Notes under the pieces: generated by a model
Database searches by the model: none
Told to the model about the DNA's origin: nothing
Seen by the model: the letters and a program-made list of their open reading frames with translations, nothing else
Shown here: one piece after another, positions 9,169-18,217 of the stretch
Layout of the letters: every line of letters starts with the position of its first letter
Position numbering within the stretch: position 1 is the stretch's first letter
Assembly: GCF_020320395.1 (NCBI RefSeq)
Contig: NZ_JAEDAH010000091.1
Location: 24,316 to 88,315 of the forward strand
Direction of reading: 5' to 3'
Origin: Thalassolituus marinus
GTDB lineage: Bacteria; Pseudomonadota; Gammaproteobacteria; Pseudomonadales; Oceanobacteraceae
Length of the DNA: 64,000 bases
Program-made: the position numbers and the translations under genes

Positions 9169-9327
9169 TTATACAGCCCTTCTATCAAGAGTGATCGCCT
9201 CACGCTCCACCGCCTGCGCCAACTCTACAAAGATTGGATCGTGTTCTGTCAGAAAGCTGAAATTGCTATTCTGGTCAGGTGATTTCATCCGCCAGAAACT
9301 CCATTTCTGATCGATTGCCTTAGCCAC
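9169..9327 (-). pseudogene. Possible remnant of the N-terminus of a type I restriction subunit (HsdR-like)
   Basis: A 52-codon reading frame with a GTG start and no obvious ribosome-binding site. The stretch SPDQNSNFSFLTEHDPIFVE followed by LAQAVEREAI resembles the opening of HsdR/DUF4145-type restriction proteins, where a 'NF.FL..HDP....LA..AER' pattern comes first. After about ten further residues the frame stops (TAA), where a full protein would continue for hundreds of residues. The best reading is a decayed gene fragment; a short free-standing gene cannot be excluded. The rest of the 385-bp gap between 9093 and 9477 contains only the terminator at 9411. Confidence 0.4.
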
Positions 9328-9410
9328 TCACATTACCTGTTAATAACGTCAATAGCGAACAAAGATCACCTTCTGGCAGGGTTAAAACACATATACTCCA
9401 ACCCTCTGAA

Positions 9411-9433
9411 AGAAAAAGCCCGGCAAGCCGGGC
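9411..9433 (-). terminator. Rho-independent terminator of the frmA-fghA transcript
   Basis: On the minus strand GCCCGG-CTTG-CCGGGC is followed by TTTTTCT. It lies 45 bp past the fghA stop and would end the formaldehyde operon. Confidence 0.85.
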
Positions 9434-9477
9434 AAAAGATACACCAGATGTATGGTGGTGTTCATTGAAATGGTTTC

Positions 9478-10314
9478 TCAGAACAGATGCTCTGCATGAA
9501 AACGCAGATGCTCCTCAATAAACGAGGCAATAAAGTAGTAACTGTGATCGTAACCATCATGACGGCGCAGTTGCAGCGGGTAGCCGCTAAGCTGAGCTGC
9601 CTGCTCCAGCATTTCTGGTTTCAGCTGTTCCTGCAGGAAGTTATCCGCCATGCCCTGATCAACCAGGGCAGGCAGTTTATGCTCGGCGGCGGCCATTAAC
9701 CCCGACGCATCATACTGAGCCCATTGCAGGCGATCATTGCCAAGATAGGCTGTGAATGCTTTTTGTCCCCATGGGCAATTCATCGGATTCGTAATCGGAC
9801 TGAAAGCCGACACAGAGCTGTAACGCTGTGGATTACGCAGGGCAATCAGCAACGCGCCATGGCCGCCCATCGAGTGTCCGGCAATGGCTCGTTGCTGAGT
9901 GACGGGAAAAGTCGCTTCAATTAATGCTGGCAACTCCTCTACCACATAATCGTACATGCGGTAGTGGCTGCTCCATGGTGGCTGCGTCGCGTTCAGATAA
10001 AAACCCGCGCCCTTGCCCATGTCGTAGGCCGGGTCATCAGCCACATCGTCACCACGCGGGCTGGTATCTGGCGCTACAATCGCCATACCCAGTTCCGCGG
10101 CAATACGCTGCGCACCGGCCTTCTGCATAAAGTTTTCGTCGGTGCAGGTTAAGCCGGACAGCCAGTACAATACCGGCACCGGGGTTTCCGCACTGGCTTG
10201 TGGCGGCAGGTAAACCGCAAAACGCATATCACAATTCAGCACGTCTGAACGATGAGTGTATTGTTTGTGCCAGCCGCCGAAGGATTTATTCTGGCTGATC
10301 ATTTCCAGAGTCAT
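9478..10314 (-). CDS. fghA: S-formylglutathione hydrolase
   Basis: Hydrolyses S-formylglutathione to glutathione and formate, the second step of glutathione-dependent formaldehyde oxidation. It is an alpha/beta hydrolase of the esterase D family, 278 residues. Seen are the N-terminal FGGWHKQYTHRSDVLNCDM, YWLSGLTCTDENFMQKAGAQ (oxyanion region), the nucleophile elbow AGHSMGGHGAL, and the late HDGYDHSYYFIASFIEEHL with the catalytic histidine. It lies 61 bp downstream of frmA on the same strand and is very probably cotranscribed with it. Confidence 0.96.
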   Translation of the reverse strand: MTLEMISQNKSFGGWHKQYTHRSDVLNCDMRFAVYLPPQASAETPVPVLYWLSGLTCTDENFMQKAGAQRIAAELGMAIVAPDTSPRGDDVADDPAYDMGKGAGFYLNATQPPWSSHYRMYDYVVEELPALIEATFPVTQQRAIAGHSMGGHGALLIALRNPQRYSSVSAFSPITNPMNCPWGQKAFTAYLGNDRLQWAQYDASGLMAAAEHKLPALVDQGMADNFLQEQLKPEMLEQAAQLSGYPLQLRRHDGYDHSYYFIASFIEEHLRFHAEHLF

Positions 10315-10375
10315 AGTTCTCTCCAGTTATATTCAACAAAAATGCAGCGTTAAACGCTGCATTTTCCGGCTGCCA

Positions 10376-11521
<1,146 letters not shown>

Positions 11522-11525
11522 TCAT

Positions 11526-11589
11526 TGTAATTACACCGGAACCGTTGATAATCCAGCTAATCGTTAAATCACCATTACACGTGAGTAAT
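11526..11589. promoter_or_regulatory. Candidate LysR-type operator region between frmA and the divergent regulator
   Basis: Two related dyads lie in the 97-bp divergent gap. TGTAATTACA (11526-11535) is a perfect 10-bp palindrome. ATTAC-ACGTGA-GTAAT (11574-11589) is an inverted repeat with 5-bp arms, ending 5 bp before the regulator's ATG. Both contain the half-site GTAAT/ATTAC, and GTAAT occurs once more near 11510. Spaced half-sites like these are typical of LysR-family binding. The assignment is inference. Confidence 0.5.
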
Positions 11590-11594
11590 AATCA

Positions 11595-12491
11595 ATGAAT
11601 GAGTGGCAGGGCGTCAGCGAATTCATCGCCGTGGCTGAGAGCGAAAGCTTTACCCGTGCAGCAGAGCGACTGTCGATATCCACCGCACAGGTGAGTCGTC
11701 AGATACAGATGCTGGAGCAACGACTGGGAGTCAGACTTCTGTACCGTACAACTCGCCGCGTCAGCCTGACGGAAGCCGGACAGCTTTACTATCAGTCCTG
11801 TCGTCCGCTACTCGATGCTCTGAATGACGCTGAGCGCTCGCTCAGCCAGCTGCAGAGTGTTCCTCAGGGCACACTCAGAATTACCGCACCAGTCACTTAT
11901 GGCGAACGCCAGCTGATGCCTCTGCTCAACCGCTTTCTGCAGGGCCACCCGCAGCTGAATCTGGTGTGCGACCTGACCAATAAGAAAATGGATCTGATTG
12001 ACGGTAACTACGATCTGGCGATTCGCCTCGGTCGGCTGGACAATGAAGACCTGATTGCGCGCAAACTTGGTACTCGCAGCCTGCATACCTGCGCTTCCCC
12101 TGATTACCTGAACCGCTGTGGCAGCCCGGATACGCTGCAGGAGCTCAACCGTCACAGCTGCCTGCCCGGCACTCTGGACTACTGGCGTTTTCGCGACAGC
12201 CGCGGAGAGCGCATGGTGAAAATCCATGGGCGCTTACGCTGCAACAGTGGTGAAGCATTACTGGATGCCGCATTGCGTGGTCTGGGTATAGTTCAGTTAC
12301 CTGACTATTACGTTCTCGACGCGCTGCAGCAGGGACAGCTGCGTGAAGTTCTGACCCAGCACGCACCAGACGATGAAGGCATCTGGGCGCTGTGTCTGCC
12401 CGGCCGCCAGCTCTCACCCAAGGTACGGATGCTATTGGATTACCTGTCAAATATTCAGTCCAGCAGCGGTCAGCCGTTTAGGGCTATCTGA
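11595..12491 (+). CDS. LysR-family transcriptional regulator next to frmA-fghA
   Basis: 298 residues. The winged helix-turn-helix is at the N-terminus (FTRAAERLSISTAQVSRQI, then LGVRLLYRTTRRVSLTEAG). The effector-binding domain follows (LRITAPVTYGERQLMPLLNR, and IVQLPDYYV near the end), of the CrgA/DsdC-like subgroup. It is transcribed away from frmA, the classical arrangement in which a LysR protein controls the divergent operon and itself. Formaldehyde or its glutathione adduct as inducer is a guess from location. Confidence 0.9.
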   Translation: MNEWQGVSEFIAVAESESFTRAAERLSISTAQVSRQIQMLEQRLGVRLLYRTTRRVSLTEAGQLYYQSCRPLLDALNDAERSLSQLQSVPQGTLRITAPVTYGERQLMPLLNRFLQGHPQLNLVCDLTNKKMDLIDGNYDLAIRLGRLDNEDLIARKLGTRSLHTCASPDYLNRCGSPDTLQELNRHSCLPGTLDYWRFRDSRGERMVKIHGRLRCNSGEALLDAALRGLGIVQLPDYYVLDALQQGQLREVLTQHAPDDEGIWALCLPGRQLSPKVRMLLDYLSNIQSSSGQPFRAI

Positions 12492-12627
12492 AGGATAGAC
12501 GACTGCTGTAATAATCAGTACGGATTAACAGTGCCCTTGCGATTGAATTAATCAGACATAAACCCCTACAGGTAAGGCATCTTCCACTGATTATGCTCTG
12601 ACCATATATTTTGTTCAGGAAACCGAT

Positions 12628-13104
12628 TTACCGCCTGATCGCATCAACCTCTGAACGATTTAATTTCAGCGTCAGCGTTCCAGTTAAGTAATCTTCAGAC
12701 CTGACGCTATACAGTGAAAAATTCAGACGCAATAATCCTGAACCATCCAGCATTTTTATCGACATAGAAACATTGGTATTCTCAGTATTACTCATTGAAT
12801 AGGCACCTCCGGAATGGAGGCACATGAGATCAACATCTCCTTTTCCTAGCCGATCTGACCGTACCTGATACTCATCATTAAATTTCTCTCTAATAAAAGA
12901 CAAGTTACAACGACCAGTCCTATCAGATGAAAAATAGAGCATCACACCATCCTTTCCAGAATCTAAAAATGAAAATGGCTGCTCGCTGACACCAGATATC
13001 CTGTACACATCGCTTTCACCCAGACTGGCAGCATCAGATCCTGAACAACCATTCATTGCCATAAAACATGGTAAAAGTACAATAAAAGTCAGAATTTTAT
13101 TCAT
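12628..13104 (-). CDS. Small predicted lipoprotein, last gene of the lipase cluster
   Basis: 158 residues, no recognised family. The start at 13104 (MNKILTFIVLLPCF) gives a type II signal peptide with the lipobox-like end MAMNGC, so residue 20 would be the lipidated cysteine. A longer in-frame start at 13143 overlaps the upstream gene and lacks signal-peptide logic. The mature part is polar and beta-rich with two further cysteines (GRCNLSF, LMCLHSG). Many immunity proteins for periplasm-acting toxins are lipoproteins; here that is only suggested by position, three genes downstream of a broken lipase gene. Confidence 0.65.
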   Translation of the reverse strand: MNKILTFIVLLPCFMAMNGCSGSDAASLGESDVYRISGVSEQPFSFLDSGKDGVMLYFSSDRTGRCNLSFIREKFNDEYQVRSDRLGKGDVDLMCLHSGGAYSMSNTENTNVSMSIKMLDGSGLLRLNFSLYSVRSEDYLTGTLTLKLNRSEVDAIRR

Positions 13105-13120
13105 AGAATCAGAAACCAGA

Positions 13121-13897
13121 TCAGAACCTGAGGTTCCACTCATTTAACAAAGTATGCAGGTTACTGTTACTACCAACTTCAACAGAGGCAATCAATTCTC
13201 TCACCCTGGGCTGCGTTGGACAAATAACAGAGCAAACCTCAAAGAAAATATCTTTATCATCTGAACAACTTGAGAGAATTTCCACATGCTCATCAATGCT
13301 AAAGGAGGAAAAGTCATGCAAATATGCAAAAGCCTTCATTGATCTAATGGTAATAGCTGTAATCACATCCTCTACTTCAATCATTTCAGCTGAAACAGAA
13401 ACATTTAAATCTTCAAGCGGTGAAACATCATCAAATGCAATAACCTCTCTTATTGCATCGTGCACTTCATCATATTGAAATCCGCCCCCCATACTTCCCT
13501 GAATAGCATGATGCAATAAATAAAGAGGTTCCGATACTTCTCGATCAAGAGCATATCTCAACCAGATTACAAACTCATTCCTATTGAGCTGAGCAGCAAT
13601 ATCAGGCAAAGAATCAGGTAGTTTATTTAAAGCATCATCAATGACACCTTCCGGCAGAGCCTCCCAGGATCTCTGAATTTCGTCTTGCAGATCTGAAAGG
13701 GCGCCATATCCCTGACCCAGAATTTCCTGAAAGTCAAACATCGCTACATGTTTTTCCTGATCAAAGAAGTCAATACCTGGAAGGTCGTGCTGATCAGAAG
13801 CAAGATTATTCGCAAACTCTCCACACTGCATAGCAAATGCCTGATTAACGATCGCTATCACATTTGTCAGCAACACGCCATAATCGCTATAATTCAT
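13121..13897 (-). CDS. Hypothetical helical protein in the lipase cluster
   Basis: 258 residues from the ATG at 13897, which has TAAGG about 10 bases upstream. A longer frame opening at 14065 overlaps the preceding gene and is not preferred. No family recognised. It is predicted soluble, acidic and largely helical, with a glycine-rich segment GSMGGGFQYDE. It lies 10 bp after the upstream gene and 16 bp before the lipoprotein gene, so all three are probably on one transcript behind the lipase. Confidence 0.62.
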   Translation of the reverse strand: MNYSDYGVLLTNVIAIVNQAFAMQCGEFANNLASDQHDLPGIDFFDQEKHVAMFDFQEILGQGYGALSDLQDEIQRSWEALPEGVIDDALNKLPDSLPDIAAQLNRNEFVIWLRYALDREVSEPLYLLHHAIQGSMGGGFQYDEVHDAIREVIAFDDVSPLEDLNVSVSAEMIEVEDVITAITIRSMKAFAYLHDFSSFSIDEHVEILSSCSDDKDIFFEVCSVICPTQPRVRELIASVEVGSNSNLHTLLNEWNLRF

Positions 13898-13907
13898 AGC
13901 TAAAACC

Positions 13908-14534
13908 TTACCCATTTGATAGATCATCAACAAGACTGACAGAGACAATTTCTGCCCGGAATTTCCAAACCGCATCAAAAACAGACATGACAGATTCCCG
14001 AATGGATTTACCATCAAGAACCAATTCAAAGGAAACCGAATGGCATTTATCTGAATGGTTTTCACTGTTTAATACCAGATCAACACCATAGCATTCTTTG
14101 ATATATTTCCTGAATAATTCCAGATTCTCATGTTCAGACAGATTAATTTTAAATAGAAGCCCACTCTGTACAGATAAGCTTTCATCTTGCAGTAAATAAT
14201 CCACCTGATACTTCAAGGCATCAAAATTCTCTTCACTGGAGCCATACAACAACTCACTGTGATCTGTACTGTTCCGGTTTCCTCTGAATAGAAACAACAA
14301 CAGAAGATATAACAAGGGCAGAACGCCGTAAAAGCTGTTCAACGCCCACGCAGCAACCAAAGAAACAGCTGATATGATAGGAAATAACCATAATAAACTG
14401 AGGATAACCCTTCCACGGAACGAGTGGCGTTCAGAACCATAAATACCAAAGAACATCGGAACATATGGAAAGTTCAGAACCCCAGCTGCAGTAATAATAA
14501 GAATAACTACGGTAATTAAGATATTCAGATACAT
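13908..14534 (-). CDS. Hypothetical membrane protein directly downstream of the lipase
   Basis: 208 residues with three hydrophobic segments in the first 85 (ILITVVILIITAAGVL, VILSLLWLFPIISAVSLVAA, VLPLLYLLLLFLFRG) and a soluble domain after that. No named family. It starts 12 bp after the lipase stop codon, the position usually occupied by an immunity gene. Inner-membrane anchoring with a soluble tail would fit a protein protecting against a phospholipase, but this is inference. Confidence 0.62.
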   Translation of the reverse strand: MYLNILITVVILIITAAGVLNFPYVPMFFGIYGSERHSFRGRVILSLLWLFPIISAVSLVAAWALNSFYGVLPLLYLLLLFLFRGNRNSTDHSELLYGSSEENFDALKYQVDYLLQDESLSVQSGLLFKINLSEHENLELFRKYIKECYGVDLVLNSENHSDKCHSVSFELVLDGKSIRESVMSVFDAVWKFRAEIVSVSLVDDLSNG

Positions 14535-14546
14535 AGAATCGAACCA

Positions 14547-15828
14547 CTAAATCATCAAATACCCTATAGAACCTGCCGTTGCTGCAGCAAGAATCAGATG
14601 AAATTCTTTTGACTTGACCACTTTGGAAGCGGTAGCAATCGCAAGCTTCGCAGCAATAGCCATTTCAGTCATCATTTTTCTGAATAGCTTCAAAAGAAGC
14701 TGCTTAGAAACTTCAACAGCCATGCCAAACATTGCAGCACAGTCACTGATAAACTTCAGCACATAGTTTTTTGATATCTGATAAACTTCAATACCCTTAC
14801 GTATAGCGATTGAGAGCAAATCAAGGATAGTTGCAACCTCGGTCAGCCCTATCCCGACAGTATCTATCAATCCTTGCAGGATACGCTGTAGTGTAGCCAT
14901 TTGTGCATTAAGGGCACGGCCAAAATACTGCTTCAACCAGGAATCACTGGACCTCCAGCTGCTGAAGTACTGCTTATTCAAATATCCTTCATTCAGCTTA
15001 TCAGAGCGTATATCTGACCAGGTCTTACCAGAAACTGACTTGATATAATTAGCCGTATCATGATTATCCATACTAATGGAGTTCACAGGTGAAGCCACAA
15101 AGAGATTATTTCTATCTTTGATATTGGGTAACGCGTGAATATACGGCGCTACAGGTATCATAGGGATAGGATCAAAATTATGACTCATCCTGTAGATATT
15201 CTCCTCACCTAGATAAGCCTCAACGACCTGGTCATAAGCGGCTTCGCGCAAACCAACACGCGGAGCTCCGAATGTATAAAGCAACACATTTTTTCGAACC
15301 TGAGATACATACAGTGCAACTAAATTTGCCACAGCCCCCCCAGGCTGTGGCCAACACAGTGCACAACATCTGCGCTCTGGATGATATCCAGAGAGCTTGC
15401 AAGCTTTGATTTTATACTATCGAATGCGTCGTAAAATCCCGCATGAACGGGGCCAACACCTGGCATTGATCGATTAATACTGATGTTTGCATCGGTGATC
15501 AGGTCCGGTATCCCCATTTCAGGTCGTGTTCCCCGGGTTGCAATGACAAGATGTTTTTTATTATTTCTTTCAAAATGCAGGAAATAACCAAAGCCAGATC
15601 TTGTCCGTCCAGTGAAATTCAGTCCTGTTATCCCACAAATGCATCGACAGGTCCAGCATTAGCTATGCCAGCCTTTCTGACGGATAGAGGCCCTGAACCA
15701 GACACATTTCTATTGATCACTGCTGAATTCTCTAATCCAGCCCTAGGTTTTGGGGCACCTTTAGCACCACTGCCGTTCATGATATTAAACTGATAAGTTT
15801 GTTCCCATCCGTCCAGTGTAAAGTACAC
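14547..15828 (-). pseudogene. Class 3 lipase with hydrophobic tail, broken by two frameshifts
   Basis: Three reading frames join into one class 3 lipase. The N-terminal piece starts at a GTG (15828) and stops near 15628. The second runs from there through IATRGTRPEMGIPDL and GPVHAGFYDAF to the nucleophile elbow HCVGHSLGG. The third begins at 15335-15341 and holds FGAPRVGLRE, SHNFDPIPMIP (catalytic Asp) and DNHDTANYI (catalytic His). Adding one base near 15630 and one G to the 7-G run at 15335-15341 gives a continuous protein of about 427 residues with GHSLGGAVANLV, the expected lipase sequence. The last 130 residues are helical and hydrophobic, ending AAATAGSIGYLMI. Lipases of this kind are common secretion-system effectors. 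The gene is either inactive, phase-variable at the G run, or affected by sequencing error. Confidence 0.8.
15335..15341. repeat. Seven-base C/G homopolymer at the lipase frameshift
   Basis: On the coding (minus) strand the run is G7 immediately after the codon for the serine nucleophile region. A G8 run would put GHSLGG in frame with AVANLVALYVSQ. The tract is therefore a possible slipped-strand switch. Confidence 0.75.
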
Positions 15829-15989
15829 ATTTGCTGCAATATGGGCAGATTACAGAGGAGACAAAGCAAGTATATCTTCGTGCATATAAACATCCTTATT
15901 CGTACTTAAAGCAATTTAAACTATAAAACCATTGCCAGATCTGATCAGAATATTTGTGCTATGAGACCATATTCATAGCCACCTTATGG

Positions 15990-16094
15990 TCACCCGGATC
16001 CAAACTGGGCAAAGATATTCAGACTGATATGCTCAGGATTTTTGAGTCCATGTATATAGGGATTTTTGCAGGAAGCAAACAGACGCTTGAACAT
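15990..16094 (-). pseudogene. Truncated start of a third partner gene
   Basis: The first 28 codons (MFKRLFASCKNPYIHG..., ending HISLNI) match the start of the partner gene at 19087 (MFKRLFASRKKPYIPG..., ending HISLNI). Similarity stops abruptly and the frame closes seven residues later (FAQFGSG). The same start codon, ribosome-binding site region and upstream leader are present on the 304-bp direct repeat. This looks like the stump of an older module whose interior was replaced or deleted, leaving the leader in front of the lipase cluster. Confidence 0.75.
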
Positions 16095-16318
16095 GACCCC
16101 TTCTGTTCTCTGTTTTGAAAGATCCACTCTAACAGGCAACTCATTAGCTGTTAAGAACAGGCAGTGGAAACAGGCCAATAATCAGATATTCGTCTGGGTC
16201 GGCTTACGCCATTTCATTGATATCTGCCGATAGCCAGTTCCGCTTCACTGATCAACCTTTCAAGATTAAGTTCTGCTCTCAGCCTTGATTAACAGCCATA
16301 AAAAAACCCGCCGTAGCG
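16015..16318. repeat. 304-bp direct repeat, copy 1
   Basis: Matches 19008-19311 over the same length, with substitutions but no net gap. It carries, read on the minus strand, half of a terminator, a leader of about 200 bp and the first 27 codons of the partner gene. Long stretches are identical (for example around AACAGGCAACTCATTAGCTG). In this copy the terminator at its right end is interrupted by the 643-bp element. The region 15829-16014 to its left holds no gene I can support. Confidence 0.88.
16310..16318. repeat. Left target duplication GCCGTAGCG
   Basis: Nine bases repeated exactly at 16962-16970, flanking the element. In the restored site they cover the tetraloop CGTA plus GC of one arm and GCG of the other arm of a terminator hairpin. 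Confidence 0.9.
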
Positions 16319-16961
16319 CACTGCTGTCCCACAAATTTTTATTTGAACTTTTGTGAGATATTCCAGGCCCCTTGTCCTCATAGAGGGGCCTTACCCCTCT
16401 CGCCGGACGGGCTATCTCCCCCGCTTCGCGCTGTTCTGGCTCGTTTACCCTTGAAACCTTGATATTTCCTGACCTCGCGACCCATCGGCCATCCTTGGCC
16501 GGGGCCGCTTGCCCGAGTCCCTTCGGGCAGGTCGTAAATATCTACGCTTTCTGCGGCGAGCGCAGAGGCGCTGTTTTAGTGAATTTCACCGCCTTATTTC
16601 AAACGTCACGCAGAATCTGAGTTTCATGTCTCTGACTGAAATTCAGAGGTGGCGTCGTAGTAAAAAGCAGCATAGAGGAAGCCATTCTTCGCATTCTGGA
16701 GCGCCGAAATGAACGATGATTTTTCCGGTCCACCGGGCATGGATGCCCGACGAGCGGACGGCGACAGGGATGTCGCATGGGCGCGTGGCCTGAAAAATCG
16801 AGGGAGTGAGGGTAACGCTCCAGGAGCGAAAAGCTGGGGGTCGGCCCTGCCGGCCAGGGGCGGTCCGACGCTCGGTAAGTTCCCCCGGTAGGCAGTAGGC
16901 ATTGCAGATTTAAAAGTCGTTTATAGAAAACAGATATCTTTAAAACTGTGGGACAGCAGTG
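16319..16961. mobile_element. 643-bp non-coding insertion element inside a terminator (copy 1)
   Basis: Bounded by 15-bp inverted repeats CACTGCTGTCCCACA and by the 9-bp target duplication GCCGTAGCG. No transposase is encoded; the open frames inside are arginine/proline-rich shadows without start signals. The interior is full of short perfect hairpins: AGGCCCC/GGGGCCT near 16367, GGCC-ATCCTT-GGCC near 16488, GCCCGA/TCGGGC near 16512, GGGCAT-GG-ATGCCC near 16735, GCGACA-GGGA-TGTCGC near 16759, and CGCTCC-A-GGAGCG near 16816. A second copy starts at 63850 and matches this one from its right end inward. The element is best described as a MITE-like, non-autonomous insertion; the parental family is not identifiable from the ends alone. 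It disrupts the terminator behind the gene at 17009. Confidence 0.88.
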
Positions 16962-16970
16962 GCCGTAGCG
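16962..16970. repeat. Right target duplication GCCGTAGCG
   Basis: Exact copy of 16310-16318. Followed by GGTTTTT, the remaining half of the split terminator. Confidence 0.9.
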
Positions 16971-17008
16971 GGTTTTTAGTTTGCAAAGAGATATTAAAAG
17001 CACCCGGA

Positions 17009-18202
17009 CTAAGCAGCCCAATTTTGATTACCATCGCGAAAGGCTGTTGAATATACACCTCCAAGGTGTCTGCCCAAACCTTCCAGTGCATATGCCGCCC
17101 CCACCAATACGACACCCCCACATATAGTGATACCCGCCGTAGTGGCAGTGACATGGCCAGCACTGATCGCATCTTTGATTTGCATCATTGTATTAAGGCC
17201 AATAAAATTATCACCTAAAGCGCTGGATATACTCGAACCACTCAATACACCACCGCTTATGCTTGCTACTGTTAACGCAGATTTAAACAGAGCGCTCTTT
17301 CTTGCATCGGCGTTCTTAAAGATATCTTTATCATTGATTTTGACATTTTCATATTTAAAACCAACTTCTTTACAGATTTTTTCCAGATCCGATTTTCCGG
17401 TCCGACGGCCACGTGGATTAGAAAAGTAGAAACTCTGCAACTCAAATCCTTTCTGGGCTTCATGAGGATTGTCCGAGACCGGGTTTTTCTTCAGGTACTC
17501 TGCCGCTCTGACAAAGGTGCCACAGGCTTCACCATGTACAAGCCACTGAAGTTCAGCACTCTGTTTACGAGCCATCTGCATCATAGATACCAGGCTTTTC
17601 ACATGCGTTTCACTGGTAAACTCATTATTCAGCCAGAACATAGAAAAGTGGTTATTATTTTCATGAATCGCATTTCTTTGGCGGGTCTGCGGGAAATAAG
17701 CATTTTCAAGATGATTTGCTATTTTGCGGCCCGCATCTTCTTTGTTTTTAAATTTTCCCGGAATCACCGCAGAGTGAGCACCACCCCATTGATGAGAAAG
17801 ATCCATATCAGTATAAGATCCATCTCTTACAGACCAATTACCTTTTATCGCGTCCCCGTTCCATTCGACACGGTATACTCCCGGGGTACGTGAAGCACAT
17901 GACTGAGATTCATTCGACAATGCAACCAAATTTAAATAAATATCCTTAGAGGCTGGTGATACCTGATAAGACATATCAAAGTCACCATAACGCCCTGCCT
18001 GGGACACAGGCATCCGGGCGCCAGGTGTTTTTGCCATATCAGTGACCGAGCGGAAAAGACTGGTCATATAATAATTGCCGTCTTTACCGTCTTTAATCCG
18101 CTGCCATTCGTTGTACTGCCCTGCAGGTACCCAGACACTGCGGGTCAGATTTCTGTCATCCTCAGGTCCAAGAATTTTCCTATAACCGTGACTTCCAGTC
18201 AT
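17009..18202 (-). CDS. Unnamed hydrolase-like protein with hydrophobic C-terminus (module copy 2)
   Basis: 397 residues, no named family. Diverged homologue of the protein at 4417-5640 with the landmarks VWVPAGQYNEWQRIKD, TPGVYRVEWNGD, HFSMFWLNNEFTSETHVKSL, LQWLVHGEACGTFVRAA and SFYFSNPRGRR. The GEACG stretch is in the position of a hydrolase nucleophile elbow but has alanine where serine would be expected, so the fold may be a degenerate or unusual hydrolase. Two hydrophobic segments follow near the C-terminus (SALTVASISGGVLSGSSISS and ATTAGITICGGVVLVGAAYA). No signal peptide. It starts 15 bp after the partner gene and has AGGAGACAGAAA before the ATG. Its terminator has been split by the insertion element. 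Confidence 0.76.
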   Translation of the reverse strand: MTGSHGYRKILGPEDDRNLTRSVWVPAGQYNEWQRIKDGKDGNYYMTSLFRSVTDMAKTPGARMPVSQAGRYGDFDMSYQVSPASKDIYLNLVALSNESQSCASRTPGVYRVEWNGDAIKGNWSVRDGSYTDMDLSHQWGGAHSAVIPGKFKNKEDAGRKIANHLENAYFPQTRQRNAIHENNNHFSMFWLNNEFTSETHVKSLVSMMQMARKQSAELQWLVHGEACGTFVRAAEYLKKNPVSDNPHEAQKGFELQSFYFSNPRGRRTGKSDLEKICKEVGFKYENVKINDKDIFKNADARKSALFKSALTVASISGGVLSGSSISSALGDNFIGLNTMMQIKDAISAGHVTATTAGITICGGVVLVGAAYALEGLGRHLGGVYSTAFRDGNQNWAA

Positions 18203-18217
18203 TTTCTGTCTCCTTAT

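Noticed and set aside
16709..16891. 60-codon plus-strand frame inside the element
   Set aside because: Composition reflects the hairpins (GGAT-containing stems); not protein-like.
16599..17021. 140-codon minus-strand frame inside the insertion element
   Set aside because: Runs across the element end into flanking DNA and is Arg/Pro/Ser-rich from GC-rich hairpins; no start signal and no transposase motif.
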